Assembly (NCBI GenBank): GCA_937951675.1
Contig: CALFBI010000009.1
Location: forward strand, 1 to 64,000
Source of the DNA: an uncultured Verrucomicrobiales bacterium
GTDB taxonomy: Bacteria > Verrucomicrobiota > Verrucomicrobiia > Verrucomicrobiales > Akkermansiaceae
DNA: 64,000 bases
Direction: 5' to 3'
Below the pieces are notes generated by a model that was not told where the DNA came from, did no database searches, and saw only the letters and a program-made list of their open reading frames with translations. The translations under genes and the position numbers were made by a program. Positions 34,207-44,252 of this stretch are shown here, one piece after another; within the stretch, counting starts at the first letter, position 1; each line of letters starts with the position of its first letter.

Positions 34207-34875
34207 ATGCCTCTACAAGCTTCCGCCATTATCGTTGCTGCCGGCTCCAGTCGCCGCGCAGGGTTCGATAAGCTCATGGCGCCGCTTTGTGGTAAAAGCG
34301 TGCTTCAACATAGTGTCGATGCCTTTGTCGCATGTGAGGCCATTCGAGAAATCATTGTCGTTACCGATCAAGCTCGCTTCGAGACTCTCACCGCTCCCAT
34401 CAACTCTCCCCTGAAGCATTCTGAGGGAGGTGCTGAGCGCCATTTTTCGGTTTCTAACGGGCTTGATCTTGCTCAATTCCCTTTCGTTATGGTCCATGAT
34501 GGCGCCCGCCCGCTCATCACAGCCGAGGGAATCATGACCTGCCTCGAGACCGCGCACACGCATCAAGCTGCGGCACTTGCTCGGCCCATTACCGAAACCC
34601 TTAAAAGAGCGAATTCTGATGGATTTATTGACGAATCTGTTGATCGCGAGAAGCTCTGGGCCATGGAGACGCCGCAGACTTTTAGCACCCCCCTTTTAAA
34701 AGAAGCTTATGCTAAAATCCTGAGGGAGGAAATTTTAGTCACTGATGAAGTCTCGGCGATGGAGGTTCTTGGCATTCCTACGAAGCTTGTTTCCCATTCT
34801 GCTCCGAATCTCAAAATCACCTATGCTGAAGACCTCAGGACCGCTTCTTTCTTCTGTTCTCCCCCCAATTCTTAA
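34207..34875 (+). CDS. ispD: 2-C-methyl-D-erythritol 4-phosphate cytidylyltransferase IspD
   Basis: Makes CDP-methylerythritol in the non-mevalonate isoprenoid pathway. The 222 residues match the family. The nucleotide loop is IIVAAGSSRRAG with a downstream FDKLMAPLCGK, followed by VMVHDGARPL (metal Asp), ETLKRA and WAMETPQTF. It lies 68 bases after yqeY and 15 bases before the next operon. IspF is not in the window. Confidence 0.94.
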   Translation: MPLQASAIIVAAGSSRRAGFDKLMAPLCGKSVLQHSVDAFVACEAIREIIVVTDQARFETLTAPINSPLKHSEGGAERHFSVSNGLDLAQFPFVMVHDGARPLITAEGIMTCLETAHTHQAAALARPITETLKRANSDGFIDESVDREKLWAMETPQTFSTPLLKEAYAKILREEILVTDEVSAMEVLGIPTKLVSHSAPNLKITYAEDLRTASFFCSPPNS

Positions 34876-34890
34876 AGTATTTTTCGTGAA

Positions 34891-36267
34891 ATGAGTGAGG
34901 GGCTTAAATTTTGGGAACGCGAAGCGAAAAGCTTAACCCGCCAAATTAATTTGGGTTGGTGGCTGGACGCACTCGTCCTGCCATGGCTTTTGATAGGGCT
35001 CTGCACAGCAATCTCTATTTTATTGCTTCGTATTTTCCATCCTGATCTTGAACCCACCTTCCCGGCTTTACTAATCGGATTTGGCGCACTGAGTGCTGGA
35101 ATCTTCGCTCTTCTTTGGAGTCGGAAAAGGTTTCAAACCACCCATCAAAGCTTCGTGCGTCTCGAGTCTAAGCTCGGCCTCAATAACTCTCTCACGGCCG
35201 CTCGATTAGGACACTGTGATTGGCCTGCTCCGATCCCCCAGGAGTCTTTAAAGAAATTTATCACTTGGCAATGGTGGCGCTTCATCACTCCTATTTTTAT
35301 CGTCGCGGGACTCCTCGCTGCCGCCTTCTGGATGCCAACTCGCTATTTCCACCAGCAATCACTCCCCCCTCAAGAGCCACCCGCATGGGAAGAGCTCGCA
35401 GCCCAGATCGAACAGCTTGAAGAAGACAAAACCGTCTCTGAAGATTATCTCGAGGAGTTAGAGGAACGTCTTCAGGAACTCCGAAATCAAAAAAGAGAAG
35501 ATTGGTTCAAGCACTCTTCGATGGAAGCTACCGATTATCTCGAGCGCAACCATCGCAAAGAACTCACCGAATTAGAGAAAAACATGAGGCGGATGGAACG
35601 TGGGATCAATGCCCTCCAGAATCATTCTAATCAAATGTCTTCGGATACCAAAAAGCGCCTCCAACAAGAATTGCGCGAGACCTTTGATCAGATGAAATCT
35701 AATCAAATGAAGCCGAATCAAGAACTCATGGATTCCCTTCAAAAAATGGACCTCCAAGAACTGGGAGATCTCAGTGAGGAGGAGATCAATCAAATCCGTA
35801 AAAGTCTCAAAGAGCGAGCAGAAGAACTGCGACAACAGCAAGGAGGCAAAGGCGCTGAACAACAAACTCAAGAGTGGATTGAAAATCAGCTCAACCAACA
35901 AAACACGCCTTCAGGACAAGGAGGAAACCCAGGAGGCCAACAAAGCCCTGACGGCGAAGGAAACCAGCCAGGAACAGGCGGAGTTCAGCGTGGGCCTGGA
36001 ACCTCTCCTGGCGTGCTCGGCCCTGACGGAAAACCTCTCTCTCTAGGAGATCTCGAAAGACTTCAGTCTCGCGATCCAAAAAACCTTACGCCCGGTGATC
36101 TACTAAACGTCACCGAAGGTGAGCATCAAATCGATCAAACAACGGTGGCTCCACGTGAGGGTGGCGGCATTCAACATCAAGGCCAAGGAGGCCGCATCCT
36201 CTGGGAGGAAAACCTCACTCCGAACGAGCGCAAAGTACTACAAGAATTTTACCAATCTCAACCATGA
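34891..36267 (+). CDS. Coiled-coil membrane protein, first gene of the MoxR/vWA operon
   Basis: A 458-residue protein with three or four hydrophobic helices in the first 155 residues (WWLDALVLPWLLIGLCTAI, LLIGFGALSAGIFALLW, FITPIFIVAGLLAAAFW). A long charged coiled coil (about 165-320) follows, and then a Gly/Gln/Pro-rich tail with GQGGNPGGQQSPDG. The layout resembles the DUF4175-type proteins found with MoxR ATPases in other phyla; this link is inferred from context. Its stop overlaps the MoxR start by 4 bases. Confidence 0.72.
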   Translation: MSEGLKFWEREAKSLTRQINLGWWLDALVLPWLLIGLCTAISILLLRIFHPDLEPTFPALLIGFGALSAGIFALLWSRKRFQTTHQSFVRLESKLGLNNSLTAARLGHCDWPAPIPQESLKKFITWQWWRFITPIFIVAGLLAAAFWMPTRYFHQQSLPPQEPPAWEELAAQIEQLEEDKTVSEDYLEELEERLQELRNQKREDWFKHSSMEATDYLERNHRKELTELEKNMRRMERGINALQNHSNQMSSDTKKRLQQELRETFDQMKSNQMKPNQELMDSLQKMDLQELGDLSEEEINQIRKSLKERAEELRQQQGGKGAEQQTQEWIENQLNQQNTPSGQGGNPGGQQSPDGEGNQPGTGGVQRGPGTSPGVLGPDGKPLSLGDLERLQSRDPKNLTPGDLLNVTEGEHQIDQTTVAPREGGGIQHQGQGGRILWEENLTPNERKVLQEFYQSQP

Positions 36268-37280
36268 CATCTACTTCCTACGCCAGTGATCAAGAAGTTT
36301 CTCTTGTTCAAGAAAAACTCAAACAACTTCGCCATCATTTACAGCAAGTGCTCTTTGGAAAAGAAGAGCTCATCGACCTTGTCATCGCCGGACTTCTGGC
36401 GAGAGGGCACCTTCTCCTCGAGGGTCTTCCTGGGCTGGGGAAAACCGAACTGGTTAAGGGAGTTTCAAAAGCACTGTCCCTCGAAACAAAAAGAATTCAG
36501 TTCACTCCGGACCTTCTCCCTGGTGATATCACTGGAAACCCAGTCCTTCAAGAAGTCGATGGAAACCGCGAGTTCGTTTTCCAGAAAGGTCCGCTTTTCT
36601 CTAACATTGTTCTAGCAGATGAGATTAACCGGGCTTCACCTAAAACTCAGTCCGCCCTTCTCGAAGCGATGCAAGAGAGGCAAGTGACCGTCATTGGTGA
36701 AAGCCATACTCTCCCCCACCCTTTCTTCGTCCTCGCAACCCAAAACCCGATCGAATTAGAAGGAACTTACCCCCTGCCAGAAGCACAACTCGATCGCTTC
36801 CTCTTTAAGCTCCATCTCAAAAAAAATACTGCCGGAGTCTTAGAGAAAATCGTTCTAAATCGAGAACTCGGAACCGAACCTGAAGTCCCTACTGTGATGA
36901 GCGCGGAAGAGCTTCTCGATCTCACGAATCTCGTTCGCCGTATCTATCTCCCCGAGGTGGTTGCCAACTTCATTGCTCGACTTGTTGATGCCACTCACCA
37001 AGACGTTAAAGGGCTTCCTTCCGGAGCGATTCAATTCGGAGCAAGCCCACGGGCGGCACTTGCGATGGCTTCTGCAGCCAAGGCAACTGCTGTTTTACAA
37101 AACCGTAGTAATACCAGCTTCGAAGATGTGCGCTCGATTGCCGCGGCGGTGCTGCGTCATAGAATCATTCTCTCTTACGAAGCTAAAATGGACCAGTTCA
37201 CCGTCGAGCAAGTCATTGACTCACTTCTTGAGCAAACGCCGAACCAAGATCTAGCATCACCACAATCTTTAAAAGCATGA
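36264..37280 (+). CDS. MoxR-family AAA+ ATPase
   Basis: A 338-residue protein. Walker A is EGLPGLGKT (about 53-61) and Walker B is VLADEINRASPKTQSALLEAM, with sensor 1 in FFVLATQNPIELEGTYPLPEAQLDRF. MoxR ATPases act as chaperones that work with vWA proteins to load metals or assemble membrane complexes. It overlaps both neighbours by 4 bases and is followed in the operon by DUF58 and two vWA genes, the standard MoxR partners. Confidence 0.95.
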   Translation: MTSTSYASDQEVSLVQEKLKQLRHHLQQVLFGKEELIDLVIAGLLARGHLLLEGLPGLGKTELVKGVSKALSLETKRIQFTPDLLPGDITGNPVLQEVDGNREFVFQKGPLFSNIVLADEINRASPKTQSALLEAMQERQVTVIGESHTLPHPFFVLATQNPIELEGTYPLPEAQLDRFLFKLHLKKNTAGVLEKIVLNRELGTEPEVPTVMSAEELLDLTNLVRRIYLPEVVANFIARLVDATHQDVKGLPSGAIQFGASPRAALAMASAAKATAVLQNRSNTSFEDVRSIAAAVLRHRIILSYEAKMDQFTVEQVIDSLLEQTPNQDLASPQSLKA

Positions 37281-39055
37281 GACTTTTCATCCTCACTCTT
37301 CTATACTCGCTCCTCCTCGGAGCGATTCCACTTCAGGCCCAACACACCATTGGGACTTTCAACATGGGAGTTGCGATTAAAGGGCAAAATCCTTTCACGG
37401 TCAAAGTGGAGTCTCTTCATTCCCGTCTCACGGCGGTTGGGTATATTCCCTTACGTATCACGGTGCAAAACCGGGTCACACTCGATAAAACATTTACGAT
37501 CTCTACGCTCTTTAAAGATCAATCTTACGGATCAGACTTCAACTCGGCCCAAGCTCAATTCCAAATTCAAAGTTCTTCGGGCCAAACCACGATCACTGAC
37601 ATTCTGGTCCCTACTGTTTATGGTGAGTCTCGTTATGGCAACTTGAGCTCAAACCTCGAAGTCACGGTTTCTACCACAGGGCTCCCGAGTGAAAATAGTT
37701 CCATGTCAACTTCTTATGATGAGAATTGGCCCAACATTCTCATCAGTGATAAGCTGTCGACCTTACACGCTTCTTCGCTGAATAAACAAGTGGAAACCCA
37801 CCTGGGTTCTCATCGTTCCGGAAACATCGAATTTGGAAGTTCTTTCGATCCGCAAGCTGCCGCCCAAGACTGGCGCGCTTACCTCGCATACCAGAGCCTT
37901 CTCACGACAAGTGAAGAATGGAAAAAAATCAACCCTACCGCAAAAAACGCGATTCACGAATGGATCCGATTTGGGGGTGAAATTTACATCTACGATAAAA
38001 CCGGAACTGCCACCATCGAACAGCTTGGCCTAGCTCAACTTCCTGCAAATTCGGTTCACATCTATCCTACAGGTCAAAAGTATGACTTAGCACAAAACCA
38101 ACTAGTGAAGGAGTTGAGCAAAAGATTTGATCACCCCGTCACTAACCTTAATGACTTTGATCAAAGCAAATGGAGTCTCTCTAAAAAACTAGGCGAGAAA
38201 GCGTTCCAACCTACTTTATTCATCATCTTTCTCATTGCGTTCGGAATCATTGTAGGACCTATTAATCTTTTCGTGTGGGCGAAAGCGGGACGAAGACACC
38301 GTCTTTTCATCACGACTCCTCTCATTTCGATCATTGCGAGCTTACTTCTTCTATTCGTAATTATCATCCAAGATGGTTTTGGAGGAAAAGGTTTCTATCG
38401 CAGTATTATTAATGTCCACGCTCTCGAAGAAGAGAACCAGCTCTATATCACGCAGGAACAAATCTCCCGAACCGGGATTCTTCTTGGCCAAGGATTTCAA
38501 GAAAAAAACTCACAAGTCATGACTCCTATCCCTCTCAACGATAGTCGCTGGGCACGAGTCTCAAAAACTCAAAATCAAAACAACCGATATCAAATAAGGA
38601 ACCGAAAGCCTGATGGGAAATCTTACTCCGGTAACTGGTTCCAAAGCCGGAGTGAACAGGCGCATCTCCTTCAAGCCATTGTTCCTAGTCGAGAACGTAT
38701 TGAGATTCTCACTACTACTTCCGGAGCACCACAGGCCTTGTCTTCTTTTCAGTTCCCGATTGGCACCTTTTTCTATCAAGATGCGAAGGGTGTCTTTTGG
38801 ACCGCTCCTTCTCTTCAACAAGGGCAGAAAGTGACCCTCCAACGAAGCTCTTTCGCAGACTGCCGAGCCTGGAGCGAACCCACTGATTTCAAAAAAATAG
38901 CCCGACTGATCACTCCTCCCCGAGAGGTCTACCTGATCCCTTCTAAAAAACATTTCATTGCCGAGCTGCCTTCTCCCCCGCAGATCGACACCCTCAAAAG
39001 TATCCGCTGGACGGCGCTTCCATCCCTCCTTCAAGGATCAGCTCTTATCCGATAA
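37277..39055 (+). CDS. Membrane protein with large periplasmic domain, MoxR/vWA operon
   Basis: A 592-residue protein with a signal peptide (LTLLYSLLLGAIPLQA), a periplasmic beta-rich region of about 300 residues, and two membrane helices near the middle (PTLFIIFLIAFGIIVGPINLFVWA and PLISIIASLLLLFVIIIQ). A second soluble domain follows. The region before the helices includes a DUF4159-like or glutamine-amidotransferase-like segment, but it is not clear enough to name. The gene is embedded between MoxR and the ABC transporter genes. Confidence 0.75.
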   Translation: MRLFILTLLYSLLLGAIPLQAQHTIGTFNMGVAIKGQNPFTVKVESLHSRLTAVGYIPLRITVQNRVTLDKTFTISTLFKDQSYGSDFNSAQAQFQIQSSSGQTTITDILVPTVYGESRYGNLSSNLEVTVSTTGLPSENSSMSTSYDENWPNILISDKLSTLHASSLNKQVETHLGSHRSGNIEFGSSFDPQAAAQDWRAYLAYQSLLTTSEEWKKINPTAKNAIHEWIRFGGEIYIYDKTGTATIEQLGLAQLPANSVHIYPTGQKYDLAQNQLVKELSKRFDHPVTNLNDFDQSKWSLSKKLGEKAFQPTLFIIFLIAFGIIVGPINLFVWAKAGRRHRLFITTPLISIIASLLLLFVIIIQDGFGGKGFYRSIINVHALEEENQLYITQEQISRTGILLGQGFQEKNSQVMTPIPLNDSRWARVSKTQNQNNRYQIRNRKPDGKSYSGNWFQSRSEQAHLLQAIVPSRERIEILTTTSGAPQALSSFQFPIGTFFYQDAKGVFWTAPSLQQGQKVTLQRSSFADCRAWSEPTDFKKIARLITPPREVYLIPSKKHFIAELPSPPQIDTLKSIRWTALPSLLQGSALIR

Positions 39056-39062
39056 TCTAGTC

Positions 39063-40079
39063 ATGTCTGAACACGCTATTTCAGTTCACAATATCTATCG
39101 TTCTTTTGGCGCCTTAAAAGCGGTTAACGGAGTGAGTTTCGATGTTCCTCACGGATCCGTCTGTGGCTTTGTCGGTGCCAATGGTGCCGGAAAAACAACG
39201 ACGATGCGGATTTTAGCCTCCTTGGATTACCCCTCCTTTGGCAGCGCCGAGATTTGCGGGATCAATGTGATCCACCATCCTGAAGAAGCTCGTCGCCTGA
39301 TCGGTTGGATGCCAGATCACTTTGGGAATTATGATAACATGACTGTGCTCGAGTATCTCGACTTCTATGCTCGTGCGCTTGGCTACAAGGGAGCTGAACG
39401 AAGAAGCCGCATCGAAGAGGTAATGGACTTTACCGATCTCACTGAGCTCTCTGACCGTCTTTCGAACAAACTCTCTAAGGGACTCACTCAACGGTTAGGA
39501 CTTGGTCGGGCTCTCCTCCATGACCCTCAAGTTCTCATTATGGACGAGCCCGCGGCGGGCCTGGATCCTAAAGCTCGAGTTGAACTCAAGCATCTCATCC
39601 GCGTGCTCGCTGAAGAGGGCAAAACCATTTTCATCTCTTCTCACATTCTTTCAGAACTGGGAGAGATGTGCGATAGCCTCCTCTTTATTAACCAAGGGAA
39701 AATCGTGCATCATGGCGATGCCGAGACTTTACGTGAAGGACACGAACAGTCTGACGCCGTTTATTATGATGTGAAACTGGCCCACCAAGAACGCACACTT
39801 GAAGACTGGGTCGTCACGACGCCACATGTCGAGTTAATCGAAACTCGGAAACGAGGAGGTCGTATCCTCCTCGAGCAATCAAGTCCTGAATCTCGGGCGG
39901 CGATTCTTGCTAAAATGGTGCGAGACGGACTCCCCGTCATCGAGTTTCACAAAGAAGAGCGAAACTTGGAAGATGCCTTTATCGACATTCTCGGGAACTT
40001 AGAGGAAGGCAAAGAAGCCATTCCTTCCAAAGCAGCCACTCCTCCACCCATTCCAACTTCTACTGAAACTGCTGTATGA
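39063..40079 (+). CDS. ABC transporter ATP-binding protein
   Basis: A 338-residue ATPase. Walker A is GANGAGKTTT, the signature motif is LSKGLTQRLGLGRAL and Walker B is VLIMDEPAAGLDP, with a His switch in ISSHILSE. The form GLTQR is typical of the ABC-2/CcmA type. The open frame runs back to 38958 within the preceding gene, but the ATG at 39063 (MSEHAISVHNIY) places the first ABC strand correctly. It ends in a Pro/Thr-rich tail and overlaps the permease by 4 bases. Confidence 0.93.
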   Translation: MSEHAISVHNIYRSFGALKAVNGVSFDVPHGSVCGFVGANGAGKTTTMRILASLDYPSFGSAEICGINVIHHPEEARRLIGWMPDHFGNYDNMTVLEYLDFYARALGYKGAERRSRIEEVMDFTDLTELSDRLSNKLSKGLTQRLGLGRALLHDPQVLIMDEPAAGLDPKARVELKHLIRVLAEEGKTIFISSHILSELGEMCDSLLFINQGKIVHHGDAETLREGHEQSDAVYYDVKLAHQERTLEDWVVTTPHVELIETRKRGGRILLEQSSPESRAAILAKMVRDGLPVIEFHKEERNLEDAFIDILGNLEEGKEAIPSKAATPPPIPTSTETAV

Positions 40080-41557
40080 GTGAACCAAGCACAACTTCAG
40101 CTTTGGAGCCGGAACCTGCTATTAAAGCACCCAAGAAGGCCTTATCTAAAACCTCCGACTTTTCGGACCGGATTAGCCCGATGTTGGTTAAAGAGCTACG
40201 ACAAGGATTGCGCACGAATATTTTCACGATTGTTTTTCTTTCTCTCCACATTTTGCTATGCCTGATTTTGATGGGAGCATCTGGAGCGAGTAATTTCACT
40301 CAGACTGGGCCATTCATCTCTAAAATTCTGTTTTTCTTTTTCACTCTCGTCACTCTTTTCATTCAACCTCTGCGTGGAATGAATGCTGTTTCCTCTGAGC
40401 TCAAAGGGGAAACGATTGATGTTCTAAAGATCTCAGGAATGACTACAGGACGTATTCTCTGGGGAAAATGGGCCGCACTCATGAGCCAAAGTAGTCTCAT
40501 CCTAGTGACACTTTTGCCTTATCTCTTCTTCAGGTATTTCTTTGGAGATATGCAGCTTTTTTCAGAGATTATCCTTTATTCCAGTATGCTTTTAGCATCC
40601 GGGTTATTAACGGCAATGACCGTCGGTTTTTCTGGTGTGACCTCTGTCATCATTCGCAGCTTGGTGCCCCTACTGCTATTAATCATCGTATTCCTCTCAC
40701 TCTTCACTCTTTCATTTAGAGTCTTCGATCATTTAATTGATTTTCTGAGTTTCCAAACCAGAGACAATCTCTTGGTTTATACTGGCCTCGTCTTTCTTAC
40801 CTTGTGCGGAACTTATTATTTCATCGAAATTGGAGCATCCGCGATTCGAGGGCTTTCGGAAAACCGAGCGACCAAAAAACGGATTTTAATGCTTTTTACC
40901 TTTATCGTAACAGGTTTCACCCTTTCCCAAAGCTCCATTCAATTTGCGACCTTCACTCTCTTTTTCATGCTACTCATCGCGGCGTGCGATCTCTTTACAG
41001 AAAGCGCTCTCTTTCCTAAGAGCCTGTTAGCACCCTTCCAGCGAAAAGGCTTCATCGGAAAATTCTTGGCTTATTTCTTGGCCCCTGGATATGCGACGGG
41101 GACTTTGTTTTACCTTGTCCTGGTGGGGGTCGTTTGTTCTTTCTTTTTTTCTTTTAGAAATGAAATGCCCTCACATATGCGTGATGAGAGCTTACCAATA
41201 ATCTTCTTATTCATTGCGACCGGTATTTTCCCTGCCTTCTTAAGCCGAATTTTCCGGAGAAATCATCCTGATCATATGAGTAGTTATATCATGTTCATGC
41301 TCATTTCTTGGGGCATTAGTATTGCCTCAATCTTGATGATTGAAATCTCCAGTTCCTATTTGATCGCCACTCTTTTTTGTTGGGTTCCCTCGAACTTCAT
41401 CATGATCGATGATCGCGAAACTCAGAAAATGGGATTCAGTTCTGACGCACGTCTAATCTTTAGTATCGCCCTCGCTTTCCTATTCTCGATCGGGCACCTC
41501 CTTCTTTGCTTTAAAAAACTCTTCCCTCTCGGGGGTGATTTCTTGAAAGAAAAATAA
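40076..41557 (+). CDS. ABC-2 type permease
   Basis: A 493-residue protein with about twelve hydrophobic helices. The N-terminal cytoplasmic segment RISPMLVKELRQGLRTNIF is typical of permeases of this type in Planctomycetes and Verrucomicrobia. GEPxD-like motifs are weak, but GMNAVSSELKGETIDVLKISGMTTGRILWGKW is the conserved coupling loop. It pairs with the ATPase just before it. The substrate is unknown; the operon context suggests an envelope-related export function. Confidence 0.9.
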   Translation: MSEPSTTSALEPEPAIKAPKKALSKTSDFSDRISPMLVKELRQGLRTNIFTIVFLSLHILLCLILMGASGASNFTQTGPFISKILFFFFTLVTLFIQPLRGMNAVSSELKGETIDVLKISGMTTGRILWGKWAALMSQSSLILVTLLPYLFFRYFFGDMQLFSEIILYSSMLLASGLLTAMTVGFSGVTSVIIRSLVPLLLLIIVFLSLFTLSFRVFDHLIDFLSFQTRDNLLVYTGLVFLTLCGTYYFIEIGASAIRGLSENRATKKRILMLFTFIVTGFTLSQSSIQFATFTLFFMLLIAACDLFTESALFPKSLLAPFQRKGFIGKFLAYFLAPGYATGTLFYLVLVGVVCSFFFSFRNEMPSHMRDESLPIIFLFIATGIFPAFLSRIFRRNHPDHMSSYIMFMLISWGISIASILMIEISSSYLIATLFCWVPSNFIMIDDRETQKMGFSSDARLIFSIALAFLFSIGHLLLCFKKLFPLGGDFLKEK

Positions 41558-42435
41558 TGACACTTTCGGAACTGCAAGACATCCAGCAGCAAGCTCGACA
41601 AGCTGCAGATCAAATCCGGCTTCCTTTTTCTTCTCAGATCTGGAAAGGGCAAGCAGGTGAATTTCAAGGAGCGGGAGTGGGATCTTCTCTCGACTTCCAA
41701 GATCACCGCGCCTACATGGCGGGAGATGACCCTCGGCATATTAACTGGCAGGCTTATGCTCGAACAGGGCAATACTCGATGAAGCTTTACCGTGAAGAAG
41801 TCCAACCAGTTCTGGATCTCGTTCTCGACCTATCTCCTTCTATGTTTGCTTATCCGGAAAAAAAGCGACGCACTTTGGAGCTCTTTTACTTCTGTGTGCA
41901 TGCGGCGCGGCAAGCCACAGCCTCTCTCCGGATTCATGGTCTCCGAGGTGCTTTATTAAAACCTTATTCATTTGATGAAATTCAGCACCCTAAGTGGCTT
42001 GAACAGGTAAACGATTTTTCAGGTCAAGACAGCAACCTCATTCCCGCTCTCCGCAAGGTTCCTCTCCGTGCCCAAGCGATGCGTATTTTTATATCGGATC
42101 TTCTTTTTGAATGCTCTCCAACCGAGATTTTACTGCCTCTTGCTTCCCGCCAAGGCCGAGCCCTTCTTTTCGTCCCTTTTTCTAAAGAAGAAGCCAGTCC
42201 TGAATGGGAGGGTAATTATCATTTTGTTGATGCCGAATCTGGAAAAGAACATTCACATCGGGTCAATGACGCCATCCTTACTCGTTACCAAGAGTCTTAT
42301 AACAGCCACTTTAAACTCTGGCACGAACAGGCACAAAAATATCAAAGCCCATTCATCCGTATTCCTTCGGAACCTCCTTTCCTCCACGCTCTTAAATCCC
42401 ATGCTCTCCAGCGAGGAGCCTTGCACTTAGCATGA
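41557..42435 (+). CDS. DUF58 domain protein
   Basis: A 292-residue protein whose core motif is SSLDFQDHRAYMAGDDPRHINWQAYARTG, matching the DUF58 signature around DxRxYxxGDDxRxIdW. A vWA-like half follows, with LDLVLDLSPSM near residue 90. Members are membrane-proximal partners of MoxR. It shares one base with the ABC permease stop and overlaps the next gene by 4 bases. Confidence 0.92.
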   Translation: MTLSELQDIQQQARQAADQIRLPFSSQIWKGQAGEFQGAGVGSSLDFQDHRAYMAGDDPRHINWQAYARTGQYSMKLYREEVQPVLDLVLDLSPSMFAYPEKKRRTLELFYFCVHAARQATASLRIHGLRGALLKPYSFDEIQHPKWLEQVNDFSGQDSNLIPALRKVPLRAQAMRIFISDLLFECSPTEILLPLASRQGRALLFVPFSKEEASPEWEGNYHFVDAESGKEHSHRVNDAILTRYQESYNSHFKLWHEQAQKYQSPFIRIPSEPPFLHALKSHALQRGALHLA

Positions 42436-44252
42436 CTTTCTTCCTTAATGAACCAAGTGGCTTATGGGCTCTACTAGGAGTCCCTGCGATTTTATTGATC
42501 CATTTTTTACAAAGGAAATCGCAAACCTTTTCGAGCACGACCCTTTTCTTACTCAAAAGGGCTCAACCCCAATCCTCTTCTGGCAAGCGGTTCGAACGCC
42601 TTACTCCTAGTATTCCTCTCTGGCTACAGCTTCTCTTAGTCTTATTTATTAGCTGGATCCTGACCGATCCTAAGTTCCAATCTGAAAAAACGATCTTGCC
42701 CGTTGCGATCGTGCTCGATAGTTCCGCCTCGATGCAGGTGCACCATAACGAAGCCCTCATTACCTTAAAAAAGAAGTTAGAAAAAATCGACCGACGCGAA
42801 CAAGAGTTCGATCTTCAAATTAGTGAATCTTCCCTTCAAAAAGACATCATCTATCGCGGAAACTCTTTAGAAGAAGCTCTGATTTACATTCAAAATTGGC
42901 AACCTACGATGGGCGCAACGGATCCTACTGATGCCCTAATGCTCGCCCGGAGCCGCTTACAAAATGAGGGTCTTTTGATTTACCTCACCGATCACTTAAT
43001 TGAAAACCTTCCTTATCAAGCTCAGCTCCTCGCGGTGGGAGCACCCACTAGCAACGTTGGATTTACTGGTGTCAGTAGTGATTCCTCGGCAAAACGTTGG
43101 GAAGTTCTCATCCGAAACTACAGTGATGAAGAGCAAGTTCGCACTTGGACGCTGCGCTACCCAGATGGAAGCTCCTCGCCAACACAGGAAATCACCCTTT
43201 CCCCTCGTGAGATTAAAACCATTTCGGCCGAATTCCCGACCCAAGTGGAGACCGCTATTTTAACCCTTAGTGGGGATCTTTTTTCGCTTGATGACCACAT
43301 TCCTCTTTTGCTTCCTCAGCCCAAGGCACTCTCCATCACTAATGAGTTGAGCTCTAAAATGGATTCTTTCTATAAACGCCTTACCAGCGCCATCCCCCAT
43401 TTAAAAGCCCAAGAAAAGACAGACCTCCGCTTCCTTTCTTATGATCCTCTCATGCCTTTTCTGATCGAAGGCGATGCTCTGGTTTTTATCGACGAAACGA
43501 GCCCTGGGCAGACTTATTTAAAGGGTGGAATTCTTGCCGCTTCCCATCCTTTAATGGAAGGGCTCAACTGGCAATCACTCAGCGCACGTGAAACCATCTC
43601 TATTCCAGTAGAGAACTCCGATCAGGTCCTCCTCTGGCAGGGAGAAGTGCCCCTCATTTTTCTCCGTGAAGGAGTCAAACAAATCCAACTTGCCGAAACC
43701 AATTCTGAGGGAGAACCCGTTTACCTCGAAAGCCCTTACCGGCAACTTATTTTTAATTTTGATCCGGCTCTTTCCAATGCGGAGCGTCTTCCTGCGATGA
43801 TTATCTTAATCCAAAGATTTATTGAAACTGTGCGCCTCGATAAAGTGCGTTACGAAGCCACGCTGACTGAAACACAACAAGCGATCTCGATTCCTCTCCC
43901 AGAGGAAGCTCAACAATGCCGTGTGATCTCGACCAACTTTTCTTTTGAATCAGAAACAGAAACCTTTCCTCTTGAAAAAAGCTCTTATGAAATGATGAAC
44001 GAAAGTCCCCGTTTCACAAAAGTGTTTATAGACGAGCAATTGCTTTACCAAACCGCTTCCTATTTTGCCGATTGCCGAGAAGCTGACCTTTCTCAATGCG
44101 CTTCTAACCCGGAAACCGACCTTGCTCCAGGTAAAGTGCGCCGCCTTGATGTTCAGCTGCAACAACATTGGGTGCTTTTCGCTCTTATCTTATTCTTAAT
44201 CCTCTTTCTGAATTGGTATTTCTTAAGACCTAAACGCGCCCATGACCTTTAA
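42432..44252 (+). CDS. BatA-like vWA membrane protein
   Basis: A 606-residue protein. The N-terminus LNEPSGLWALLGVPAILLIHFL is the BatA N-terminal domain, with two membrane helices; a vWA domain follows (IVLDSSASM, the MIDAS DxSxS motif near residue 96, and LIYLTD). A large periplasmic segment and a final helix (HWVLFALILFLILFLNWYFL) close the protein. BatA-type proteins work with MoxR. It overlaps the next gene by 11 bases. Confidence 0.9.
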   Translation: MTFFLNEPSGLWALLGVPAILLIHFLQRKSQTFSSTTLFLLKRAQPQSSSGKRFERLTPSIPLWLQLLLVLFISWILTDPKFQSEKTILPVAIVLDSSASMQVHHNEALITLKKKLEKIDRREQEFDLQISESSLQKDIIYRGNSLEEALIYIQNWQPTMGATDPTDALMLARSRLQNEGLLIYLTDHLIENLPYQAQLLAVGAPTSNVGFTGVSSDSSAKRWEVLIRNYSDEEQVRTWTLRYPDGSSSPTQEITLSPREIKTISAEFPTQVETAILTLSGDLFSLDDHIPLLLPQPKALSITNELSSKMDSFYKRLTSAIPHLKAQEKTDLRFLSYDPLMPFLIEGDALVFIDETSPGQTYLKGGILAASHPLMEGLNWQSLSARETISIPVENSDQVLLWQGEVPLIFLREGVKQIQLAETNSEGEPVYLESPYRQLIFNFDPALSNAERLPAMIILIQRFIETVRLDKVRYEATLTETQQAISIPLPEEAQQCRVISTNFSFESETETFPLEKSSYEMMNESPRFTKVFIDEQLLYQTASYFADCREADLSQCASNPETDLAPGKVRRLDVQLQQHWVLFALILFLILFLNWYFLRPKRAHDL